Of a stretch of 7,807 nucleotides of DNA, positions 1 through 5,623 are shown piece after piece. Position numbers and translations under genes: made by a program. The notes below the pieces were generated by a model, which did not search any database, had not been told where the DNA came from, and saw only the letters and a program-made list of their open reading frames with translations. Origin of the DNA: an uncultured Allobaculum sp. (GTDB taxonomy: Bacteria > Bacillota_I > Bacilli_A > Erysipelotrichales > Erysipelotrichaceae); NCBI GenBank assembly GCA_910577085.1, contig CAJTLE010000128.1, positions 1 to 7,807 of the forward strand, read 5' to 3'. Each line of letters starts with the position of its first letter. Positions within the stretch are counted from its first letter, which is position 1.

Positions 1-136
1 TTGAAAAAATCAAGTACCCCCTCCACCGGAAACAATGTGGATAACCTAATCGAGAAAGATTTGTTTGCATTTCGAAGACAAAACACGAAAAATAGTTTTG
101 TGAAAAAAGCCATGAATTATTCGGGTAAGTATGCAC
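1..136. other. Left-edge stretch with no identifiable gene
   Basis: A plus-strand frame opened by TTG at base 1 stays open to base 348, but its later half runs across the terminator and antisense to ulaB, it resembles no family I know, and it has no visible ribosome binding site. On the minus strand a frame from an ATG near base 112 is open to the edge and is equally featureless. The stretch lies downstream of the ulaB terminator, so it is probably intergenic or the edge of an unrelated neighbour. Confidence 0.4.
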
Positions 137-173
137 AAAAAAAGCCAAATCATCTTAAACTGACGATTTGGCT
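137..173 (-). terminator. Rho-independent terminator after ulaB
   Basis: AGCCAAATC (143-151) and GATTTGGCT (165-173) form a perfect 9-bp stem with a 13-base loop. On the minus strand the stem is followed directly by seven T (137-143 read in reverse, the last one shared with the stem). It lies 13 bases beyond the ulaB stop codon and should end the leftward ulaG-C-A-B transcription. On the plus strand there is no T tract, so it acts in one direction. Confidence 0.88.
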
Positions 174-186
174 ATCTAAAATGTCG

Positions 187-486
187 TTAACCGAATGGCA
201 TTGGTGCTTTTTCCATTTCGCCAGGAGACATGATATTGCGAAGTCCCAGAACGATAGTACCCTTCTTTTCGGCATCTTTGAACGTGCTCACGAAATTTTT
301 TGCACACAGGACAATATCGTACTGAGGAGCCAGGGATTTTCCTTCTGACAGCGCACAATGATGGAGTCCGGCAGGTTTGATCTTGTGTTTGGTGAGAACT
401 TTCTGAAGAGTCATCTTCATCATTAAGGAAGATCCAGCGCCATTCGCGCAGCAAACCATGAATTTTTTGTTATCGAGTTTAGACAT
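187..486 (-). CDS. ulaB: PTS ascorbate-type EIIB component
   Basis: This is a 99-residue cytoplasmic phosphocarrier of the ascorbate phosphotransferase system. It takes phosphate from EIIA (UlaC) on a cysteine and passes it to the incoming sugar at the EIIC permease (UlaA). The N-terminal beta strand and P-loop read VCCANGAGSSLMMK, with Cys13 as the likely phosphorylated residue of the C-x-x-G-x-G-S-S pattern. The length fits UlaB proteins, which are about 100 residues. The ATG at 486 is chosen because AGAGGAG sits 8 bases upstream; the open frame extends 15 codons further to 531, but that extension has no good ribosome binding site. It is the last gene of the leftward set, 233 bases after ulaA, with hairpins in the gap and a terminator behind it. 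Family assignment is firm; ascorbate specificity rests on the neighbours. Confidence 0.92.
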   Translation of the reverse strand: MSKLDNKKFMVCCANGAGSSLMMKMTLQKVLTKHKIKPAGLHHCALSEGKSLAPQYDIVLCAKNFVSTFKDAEKKGTIVLGLRNIMSPGEMEKAPMPFG

Positions 487-534
487 TGTATTTTCTCCTC
501 TTTCGTCTTTGCGAAATTTAATCAGATTCATTTA

Positions 535-576
535 TCAGCCATTTCCGGCTGTCCAGCTTCTCAGTCAAGCTGAAAT
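535..576 (-). other. Two short stem-loops in the ulaB leader
   Basis: CAGCC (536-540) pairs with GGCTG (547-551), and CAGCTT (554-559) pairs with AAGCTG (567-572) around a 7-base loop. An alternative longer pairing joins ATTTC (541-545) with GAAAT (572-576). They lie about 50 bases upstream of the ulaB start and would be in the ulaA-ulaB transcript. No T tract follows, so they are not terminators; they could influence mRNA processing or ulaB translation. Confidence 0.4.
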
Positions 577-618
577 TAAGATAGAGTATGAATTGCGCTT
601 TTATAGATTGAAAATCAG

Positions 619-659
619 TCTTTCTGATCTGTCAGGCAGCATCTGACAGGCCAGAAAGA
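619..659 (-). other. Long interrupted hairpin between ulaA and ulaB
   Basis: CTTTCTG (620-626) pairs with CAGAAAG (652-658) and CTGTCAG (629-635) with CTGACAG (643-649). The two 7-bp stems are separated by a 2x2 internal loop and capped by a 7-base loop; T619-A659 adds one pair. On the minus strand no run of T follows, so it is unlikely to be an intrinsic terminator. Stable hairpins between PTS genes often protect the 3' end of an upstream message or set unequal expression of the segments; that role is an inference here. Confidence 0.6.
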
Positions 660-719
660 GGCTAAAATATTCTTATTTTTTCTAAGGTAGAGATCCCTCA
701 GAGTGGGTCCAGGCTGAAA

Positions 720-2281
720 CTAAGCTTCCTGTGACCAATTGAGGTCTTCTTCTCCATCAACTGGAACAGCATCCCAGTCATAGTCATCGTCACAGCTTTC
801 GGTTTCGATACCTTTGTATTTCTTATATTCATCCCAGTTTTCGGTCATTAAGAAATAACCTTTCGGATCTTTGCGATACTCAAGCTGCGGCAAAGCAAGC
901 AAAGCAACCACACCGATCGTAAGACCGATCCAGCCCAGGTATTTGATCAGGACGGTCAGAACTGGCCATACCGTTGCCCAGTCCCACATTCCAAGGTAGC
1001 CGCCGTATTGTGCCATGCCGACAAATCCAGCAATGAAGGCAGAACCAAGAACCTGGACGATACCGGATAAGAAAGTCAGAGTCAGGCAGGCTTTCATACC
1101 TCCCTTTTCATTGGCAACCAGACCAATTGCCGCATTGTCAAAGAAGACAGGAACGAATCCGCAGATGATGATAACTGGACTCTTAAGAACTAACAGAGCA
1201 CCAATCGCAAGCAGCTGACCACAGAGACCAGCAAGGAAACCAAAGGTTACAGCGTTTGCATCACCAAATCCAAAGCAGACGGCACATCGACACCAGGAAT
1301 GGAGGCTGGTAATAATTTGTCAGCGATTCCCTGGAAAGAAGAAGTCAGTTCTGTTACGAATGTACGAACGCCAAGCTGAAGGATCGCCAGGTAAACTGCA
1401 AAGTTCAAAGAGGTTGTAAAGCAATAGTAGAAGAAGTTGTAATCCGCAGCGATAACGCCCTGTCCAACAAAGTAATCTTTACCGATGACGCCCATGATAA
1501 TTCCAAAGAACACTAACATCAGGATGGCCGTGCAGACCATGTTTTCGTTGAAGATCGAGAAGAAGCCAGGCATTTCCATGTCGCCGACTTTCTTGCCTTT
1601 TGGTTTTCCATCTTTGGAGAAGAATTTCTCAGCTAACCAGTAGTTGATGCGGATTCCAAACATCTGCTGGTGGGCAATACAGAAATTTGCTCCATCGGTC
1701 AGTTCCTGCATAGGCTTGATAGTCGCATTTGCACCGACAGCCCAATAGGCACCAAGTAAAACCGACATGACTACCAGCATCAAAATCGTATTGCCTGGAC
1801 TTGCCAGCATCGGCAGGGCAAACAGAATCAGTCAGAAAGCGGTGAAGGCCTGCTGCACCTGGACATGGCCAGTTGTAAATAAGGCGCGGCACTTTGTCCA
1901 TTTATTGAAGCGGACCAGCAGAATGTTGACGACAAATGCGATCAGAAGCAGCGTCATCGCATAGGAGAAGTTCACGCCAAAGGTCTGTTCAATCCCTTCA
2001 GTCACCGCATTTTGTCCATAGTAAGGGTCAATGACAACAGCGGAGAGCTGGAAACGATCTCTCAGCCCCGCCAGAATCGGGCGGAAGGTGGTGACCAGAC
2101 CGCTTGATCCGGCATTCAGGATTAACATTCCGATAATTGCTTTTAGCGTAGAAGCAATGGTGTCATACCAGCTCTTTTTCTGAAGAACGGATCCGAGTAA
2201 AACCAGGAAGCCTACCATCATCGGCGCCTGTTTGAGGATATAGTCTGCAAAGAAGGTCCAAACTGACATTAAAATATTCAT
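720..2281 (-). pseudogene. ulaA: PTS ascorbate-type EIIC permease, broken
   Basis: UlaA is the membrane EIIC permease that carries L-ascorbate across the membrane during its phosphorylation. Three consecutive pieces together give the family sequence. Piece one, 2281-1832, starts MNILMSVWTFFADY and ends at HVQVQQAFTAF, matching the H-x-x-x-Q-Q-A segment of UlaA. Piece two continues in the same frame after a TGA at 1834-1832, through ELTDGANFCIAHQQMFG, and runs into a stop at 1249-1247. Piece three, one frame away, begins near 1274 (FGFGDANAVTFGF), passes VFFDNAAIGLVAN and ends at 720. Rejoined, the protein would be about 520 residues, longer than the roughly 465 of the E. coli protein because of a soluble C-terminal tail of about 50 residues that ends rich in Asp and Glu. 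Hydrophobic segments span most of it. The start has AAAGGA 6 bases upstream. One nonsense codon plus one lost base suggest a decayed gene or base errors; recoding is less likely. Confidence 0.85.
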
Positions 2282-2328
2282 ATTATGTTCCTTTCGGTTT
2301 TTTCCTAACCGTTATTTGTTTTTTATCA

Positions 2329-2353
2329 GAATTTATGTTCGTTTTAATTCTTT
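2329..2353 (-). promoter_or_regulatory. Operator-like site upstream of ulaA
   Basis: The stretch ATGTTCGTTTTAATTCTTT (2335-2353) matches the site upstream of ulaC at 17 of 19 positions. The core, CGAACAT on the minus strand, recurs before ulaE and the propeller gene. ATGTTCG half-sites are typical of DeoR-family regulators such as GlpR. It is 48 bases ahead of the ulaA start, in the 133-base gap after ulaC, so ulaA-ulaB may have their own regulated promoter. No convincing -35 box was found. Confidence 0.55.
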
Positions 2354-2414
2354 TATTTTCGCTTTTTCGATCCAGTTTTTATGAATGGCTGTTTGATTAT
2401 TTCAGGACAGGAAC

Positions 2415-2894
2415 TTAGAACTCCTCTGAAGGATATTTCGCGTTTGCTTCAAGAATTTCCTGACCGCTTGAGCATTCCATCAAAGCATCCAGCAACGGGT
2501 CATTGGTGAAAATGCCAATCAGATTCTGAATGTTCTGTAAATGTTCGTCGGGATTTTCGGCAGCCAGAGTGAAGAACAGACTGGCTGTTTTTTCATTTCC
2601 ATCTTCGTCACAACCAAAGCTGACTGGCTTTTTCAGACGCATGAAACTGACGGCTGTTTTCTTCACACCTGCGGCATTTTCAGTGGTATGAGGCATGGCT
2701 ACCTGGTGGTCAAAGACAACATAGGGACCGTACTTGGTGATACAGTCAACGATCTGTTGATGATAACCATCGGCTACATAACCGGTTTCTACCAGTGGCC
2801 GGGTCGAGAGTTCAACGGCTTTCTGCCAGGTATCGACTTCATCGATAAATAAGAAATGATTTCGATCAACGATTTTTTCTAACAGCTGTGACAT
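2415..2894 (-). CDS. ulaC: PTS ascorbate-type EIIA component
   Basis: This 159-residue cytoplasmic protein is the EIIA phosphocarrier of the mannitol/fructose-like PTS_EIIA_2 family. It accepts phosphate from HPr on a histidine and hands it to EIIB (UlaB). The phosphorylated residue should be His69 in the motif VAMPHT, preceded by DHQ; the spacing fits the family (about residue 68 in E. coli UlaC, 154 residues long). A second family hallmark is the SLFFTLAAEN segment in the C-terminal half. The start ATG has AAGGA 8 bases upstream within a purine-rich stretch. It follows ulaG after 281 bases and precedes the broken ulaA by 133 bases. A 15-bp hairpin and an operator-like motif precede it, so it may be transcribed and controlled separately from ulaG. 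Confidence 0.93.
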   Translation of the reverse strand: MSQLLEKIVDRNHFLFIDEVDTWQKAVELSTRPLVETGYVADGYHQQIVDCITKYGPYVVFDHQVAMPHTTENAAGVKKTAVSFMRLKKPVSFGCDEDGNEKTASLFFTLAAENPDEHLQNIQNLIGIFTNDPLLDALMECSSGQEILEANAKYPSEEF

Positions 2895-2916
2895 TTTAAT
2901 TTTCCTTCCCTTTGCA

Positions 2917-2959
2917 AACAGATCTTTTTCTCCTTAAACCATAAAGAAGAGGATCTGTT
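2917..2959 (-). other. 15-bp leader hairpin upstream of ulaC
   Basis: AACAGATCTTTTTCT (2917-2931) pairs with AGAAGAGGATCTGTT (2945-2959). This gives 15 consecutive pairs including two G-U wobbles, closed by a 13-base loop. It ends 22 bases before the ulaC start codon on the minus strand, just upstream of the ribosome binding site. No T tract follows it, so it is not an ordinary terminator. It may be a processing or stability element for the ulaC-ulaA-ulaB message or part of an attenuation switch. Confidence 0.6.
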
Positions 2960-2970
2960 ATTTTCAATTT

Positions 2971-2995
2971 AGTTATATGTTCGTTTTTGTTCTTT
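2971..2995 (-). promoter_or_regulatory. Operator-like site upstream of ulaC
   Basis: ATGTTCGTTTTTGTTCTTT (2977-2995) is the best-conserved copy of the shared motif, 17 of 19 positions identical to the ulaA copy, and contains two TTC half-sites 10 bases apart. On the minus strand a possible -10 box, TATAAC (2977-2972), touches the motif, which would fit repression by blocking RNA polymerase. No good -35 box lies at the right distance, so the promoter itself is uncertain. Confidence 0.55.
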
Positions 2996-3175
2996 AGCTT
3001 CCTAAGTCCGTCTGAAAACTTGAATGTTTTTATCGAATTTCATTCATATGAAGATATATTGAATTCGCCCATCCTTTTTATGACCTTTTTCGATAATGAT
3101 TGTACATTGTTTTTTAAATCTGAACACCCTGTTTTCCATTCATCCACATAACTTGTTACTTTTTTATGAATTCGC
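2996..3175. other. ulaG-ulaC intergenic remainder
   Basis: These 180 bases after the ulaG stop codon contain no supported gene. The minus-strand open frame crossing it (to about 3040) is Lys/Ser-rich, out of frame with ulaG, and begins inside ulaG, so I treat it as chance. There is a palindromic AT-rich stretch (3034-3067, with TTCATATGAA at its centre) and a repeated TGAATTCGC (3060-3068 and 3167-3175), but no clear terminator. Confidence 0.4.
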
Positions 3176-4279
3176 TTACAATGCACAGCGGAACGGAATG
3201 TTCTGTGGGTGCTCAAAGCAGTCATCAAATCCGCGGGGATGGTGATAGTAGATCTTATTTTTATCCGCCGGATATGTATATTTACCGCCAACCTGCCAGA
3301 AGAAGGGGTGGAATTGATATTCGTTGCGGTCTTTCTTGAAATCGTAGAGCAGTTTGATCTCTTCACAGTCCGGAGCAAAATTCGTCCATACATCCCAATG
3401 GATTGGAATCAGAACATTTGCCTTTAAGGCTTCCGCCATCCGCAGGCAGTCAACGCTGGTCATCTTGTCTTGCATACCGACTGGGTTTTCACCAAAGGAA
3501 GCAAAAGCAACATCGATATCGTGATCCTTTCCATGTTTGGCAAAGTAGATCGAATAGTGGGAGTCACCACTGTGGTAAATGTTTCCGCCTGGGGTCTTGA
3601 TCAGGTAGTTGACAGCTTTGTCATCCATATCCGTTGGGCAGATACCAGTCAATTCGTCGCGATTTTCATCCGTTGTATCGGTGGTGACTAAGCAAGTCCG
3701 ATCAAAACTGTCGAGAACGACGATCTCAATATCTTTTAAGCGGATAGAATCACCTGGTTTGACTTCGACCAGCCTGTCTTCGGGTACACCCCATTTGCGC
3801 CAGAGATCACAGGATTTTTTTGGTCCAATGAATGGAACCGGAATCACTTCGCCCAGCTCATTGACAGTTGTCATACCGCTGTTGATGACATGTGCTGCCC
3901 ATTCAGGAGACATATGGTCCTGATGATAGTGGGTAGCCAGGACAGCATCGACCGATTTGAAAGCGAAGGGGTCAAATACGAAGGGGATATTGCGCAGGTT
4001 TGGCTGCATTTTGCGGGCGCCACACATATTAGCCATCTGATGGCCAGGTGCCATCTTGCCATTGCCATGGGTACGTTTTCCGTTGCCTGTCCACAGATCA
4101 ATGGTGATATTGGCATCGCCCGGTGTTTTCAGCCAGATCCCGGTGCAGCCAAGCCACCACATGGCTACATTGCCTTCTGGGACTTTTTCATTTTTGATGT
4201 CTTCGACCAGCCACGTGCCCCATTCGGGGAATGTGTTTTCGATCCACGTTTTACGTGTTGTTTCAGAAATTTTGCTCAT
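3176..4279 (-). CDS. ulaG: L-ascorbate-6-phosphate lactonase
   Basis: UlaG opens the lactone ring of L-ascorbate 6-phosphate, the product of the Ula PTS, to give 3-keto-L-gulonate 6-phosphate in the cytoplasm. The 367-residue protein has the metallo-beta-lactamase fold. Its metal-binding motif H-Y-H-Q-D-H lies at residues 117-122, followed later by HSGDSHYS and IPIHWDVW, which supply further ligands. Family signatures include the N-terminal MWWLGCTGIWL (40-50) and the C-terminal YHHPRGFDDCFE. The E. coli protein is 354 residues and ends in the same LPF/IPF-type tail, so both ends look complete. The start ATG has AAGGAG 5 bases upstream. It is the first leftward gene, divergent from ulaE. No catalytic residue appears missing. 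Confidence 0.96.
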   Translation of the reverse strand: MSKISETTRKTWIENTFPEWGTWLVEDIKNEKVPEGNVAMWWLGCTGIWLKTPGDANITIDLWTGNGKRTHGNGKMAPGHQMANMCGARKMQPNLRNIPFVFDPFAFKSVDAVLATHYHQDHMSPEWAAHVINSGMTTVNELGEVIPVPFIGPKKSCDLWRKWGVPEDRLVEVKPGDSIRLKDIEIVVLDSFDRTCLVTTDTTDENRDELTGICPTDMDDKAVNYLIKTPGGNIYHSGDSHYSIYFAKHGKDHDIDVAFASFGENPVGMQDKMTSVDCLRMAEALKANVLIPIHWDVWTNFAPDCEEIKLLYDFKKDRNEYQFHPFFWQVGGKYTYPADKNKIYYHHPRGFDDCFEHPQNIPFRCAL

Positions 4280-4364
4280 ATCTTCTCCTTTTTTCTCAAC
4301 CTTTTATTGTTGATTTTGAGCTTTCCAAGTTCTTTTTGGACAAGCTATGTTTGTTTGCACCTAC

Positions 4365-4393
4365 GTTATACCAAACTTCGAAAACGTATACAA
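4365..4393 (-). promoter_or_regulatory. Possible ulaG promoter with cre-like site
   Basis: On the minus strand TATAAC (4370-4365) is a good -10 box, with a weak -35 TTGTAT (4393-4388) 17 bases away. The plus-strand stretch CGAAAACGTATACA (4379-4392) matches the CcpA cre consensus TGWAANCGNTNWCA except at two positions and overlaps the -35 box. This would suit catabolite repression of the leftward genes. Both assignments come from pattern matching only. Confidence 0.4.
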
Positions 4394-4462
4394 CCCCATT
4401 TTATGAATTTTTATCAAAAATACGATCGTTAAAAATTTGTAATTAAAATTTTCTTGTTCTTA

Positions 4463-4492
4463 TTGACTAAAATCGAACATTAGGTTTATATT
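4463..4492 (+). promoter_or_regulatory. ulaE promoter with embedded operator half-site
   Basis: TTGACT (4463-4468) and TATATT (4487-4492) are separated by 18 bases and each match the sigma-A boxes at five of six positions. A CGAACAT core (4474-4480) lies inside the spacer, where a bound repressor would exclude RNA polymerase. The expected transcription start is near 4500, next to the second operator at 4499-4524. Confidence 0.65.
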
Positions 4493-4498
4493 CAGGCT

Positions 4499-4524
4499 GT
4501 GAAACGAACAGACGAACATTTCAC
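4499..4524 (+). promoter_or_regulatory. Operator-like repeat at the ulaE transcription start
   Basis: Two direct copies of ACGAACA (4504-4510 and 4512-4518) stand 8 bases apart, framed by the inverted pair GTGAAA (4499-4504) and TTTCAC (4519-4524). The second copy is the full CGAACAT core. The site covers the predicted start of transcription and ends at the ribosome binding site AGGAG (4525-4529), which is 6 bases from the ulaE ATG. Together with the spacer copy it looks like a repressor-binding pair. Confidence 0.6.
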
Positions 4525-4535
4525 AGGAGAAAAAT

Positions 4536-5387
4536 ATGAAAGAGTTAAGAGAATACGAAATCGGACTTTACGAAAAAGCGATGCCCAATTCCCTGTCTCT
4601 GGCCGAAAAGCTGACCCTGACTGGTGAGCTTGGCTATGACTATATGGAAATGAGTATCGATGAATCGGACGACAAGCTGGCCAGACTCGACTGGAGCGAC
4701 GACAAACTGGATGAACTCGCCAGCATCAGCCGTCAGATCGGCGTTCCGATCGGGAGCATTTGCCTTTCAGGCCATCGTAAGTATCCATTGGGATCCGAAA
4801 GCCAGGCGGAGCGAGGAATGGAGATCATGGAAAAGGCGCTCCACGTCGCTTCAAAACTTGGAGTGCGCGTCATTCAGCTGGCCGGCTACGATGTCTATTA
4901 CGAACAAGGAAATAAAGAAACACAGAAGCGGTTTATCGAAAATCTGAAAAAGAGTGCTTTACTCGCTGCAAAAGCTGGTGTCTATTTAGGGTTCGAAACG
5001 ATGGAAACACCTTTTATGGATACGGTCTGGAAAGCCATGTTCTATGTACAGGCGGTCCATTCTCCCTGGCTTGGTGTCTATCCCGACTCTGGCAACCTGA
5101 CCAACGCTGCCAAAATTTACCAAAGTGATGTCCTGCTGGATCTAAAAAGTGGGGACGGTCATATCTGTGCGCTCCATTTAAAAGAGACAATCCCCGGCCA
5201 CTATCGTGAAATCCCGTTTGGAACCGGACATGTTGATTTCGGGGCGATCATCAATACTGCCTGGCAGATGGGAGTTCACCGGTATGTGACGGAAATGTGG
5301 TATGTAAATCAGCCAGAGTGGAAAAAAGATATTGCCAAAGCACGATCCATGATGACAAATCTGCTCGATGAACACTGTCGCCTGTAA
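4536..5387 (+). CDS. ulaE: L-xylulose-5-phosphate 3-epimerase
   Basis: UlaE converts L-xylulose 5-phosphate to L-ribulose 5-phosphate, the third enzymatic step of anaerobic L-ascorbate use. The 283-residue protein is a xylose-isomerase-like TIM barrel, almost the same length as the E. coli enzyme (284). Diagnostic stretches are GLYEKAMP (10-17), EMSIDESD (38-45), CLSGHRKYPLGSE (76-88), RVIQLAGYDVYY (111-122) and IPFGTGHVDF (226-235). Likely metal ligands are Glu154, Asp184, His214 and Glu253 (in TEMW), spaced as in E. coli UlaE. The ATG has AGGAG 6 bases upstream. It is the first gene of the rightward operon under a promoter with two operator-like motifs, and 236 bases separate it from the next gene. 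SgbU-type paralogues do the same reaction; the ulaG/PTS context favours UlaE. Confidence 0.95.
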   Translation: MKELREYEIGLYEKAMPNSLSLAEKLTLTGELGYDYMEMSIDESDDKLARLDWSDDKLDELASISRQIGVPIGSICLSGHRKYPLGSESQAERGMEIMEKALHVASKLGVRVIQLAGYDVYYEQGNKETQKRFIENLKKSALLAAKAGVYLGFETMETPFMDTVWKAMFYVQAVHSPWLGVYPDSGNLTNAAKIYQSDVLLDLKSGDGHICALHLKETIPGHYREIPFGTGHVDFGAIINTAWQMGVHRYVTEMWYVNQPEWKKDIAKARSMMTNLLDEHCRL

Positions 5388-5623
5388 CGCCAGAACGAAC
5401 TTCGAAAGGATCTGATCCGGCGTCAGAGCACTCTCACAAAACCAACACAAAAAGAAAACCAATCAAACATTCGAACATAAAAATAAACCGTAAGAACATA
5501 AAAGGAAAAGTGTGCGAACCAAAACCAGAAAAAAGAAAGAAATCCGGGAAGAACCAGAAGACTGATCAGGGCGAATGATCATCTCTTTTGCTGATGGAAC
5601 AAGAAAAAGGAGAAAGAGAAAAA
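5388..5623 (+). other. T-poor spacer between ulaE and the propeller gene
   Basis: This 236-base spacer carries no supported gene. ACGCC (5387-5391) and GGCGT (5419-5423) could pair around the palindrome GGATCTGATCC (5408-5418), but no T run follows, so it is not a clear terminator. Bases 5431-5560 contain only 12 T in 130, mostly A with some C and G. Near the end, two TGATCA copies (5563-5568 and 5576-5581) can form a 6-bp stem. An operator-like repeat lies at 5472-5503. Confidence 0.5.
5472..5503 (+). promoter_or_regulatory. Tandem operator-like repeat upstream of the propeller gene
   Basis: GAACATAAAA occurs twice (5473-5482 and 5494-5503), exactly 21 bases apart, so both copies would face the same side of the helix. 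The first copy is preceded by C and contains the full CGAACAT core seen before ulaE, ulaA and ulaC. No sigma-A promoter is evident in the T-poor surroundings, so the site might act on read-through transcription or serve a promoter I cannot recognise. Confidence 0.45.

Noticed and set aside
36..44. Perfect DnaA-box sequence (TGTGGATAA, i.e. TTATCCACA on the minus strand)
   Set aside because: A single copy with no cluster and no replication gene nearby; the only similar match, near 3140-3150, is imperfect, so no origin is supported.
1..348. Plus-strand 115-codon frame beginning with TTG at the window edge
   Set aside because: It crosses the ulaB terminator and the antisense of ulaB, resembles no family and has no ribosome binding site; most of it is a shadow of ulaB.
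1270..1276. Programmed -1 ribosomal frameshift in ulaA
   Set aside because: No X-XXY-YYZ slippery heptamer and no obvious downstream pseudoknot; with a separate nonsense codon upstream, mutation or sequence error is more likely.
1629..1901. 90-codon minus-strand frame overlapping the ulaA stop codon, considered as evidence for a frameshift there
   Set aside because: Sequence on both sides of the TGA reads as permease in one and the same frame, so the lesion at 1832 is a nonsense codon, and this frame is a shadow.
3034..3067. AT-rich palindromic stretch (CGAATT/AATTCG around TTCATATGAA) as a ulaG terminator or attachment site
   Set aside because: The stem is AT-rich and interrupted, no T tract follows on the minus strand, and no mobile gene is nearby.
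3040..3393. Minus-strand 117-codon frame overlapping the end of ulaG
   Set aside because: It starts inside ulaG in another frame, has no ribosome binding site, and its tail is Lys/Ser/Asn-rich as expected for AT-rich noncoding DNA; ulaG itself ends with the family-typical C-terminus at 3176.
5387..5423. ACGCC/GGCGT hairpin as a terminator after ulaE
   Set aside because: Only five base pairs with a large loop and no T run; transcription probably continues into the next gene.
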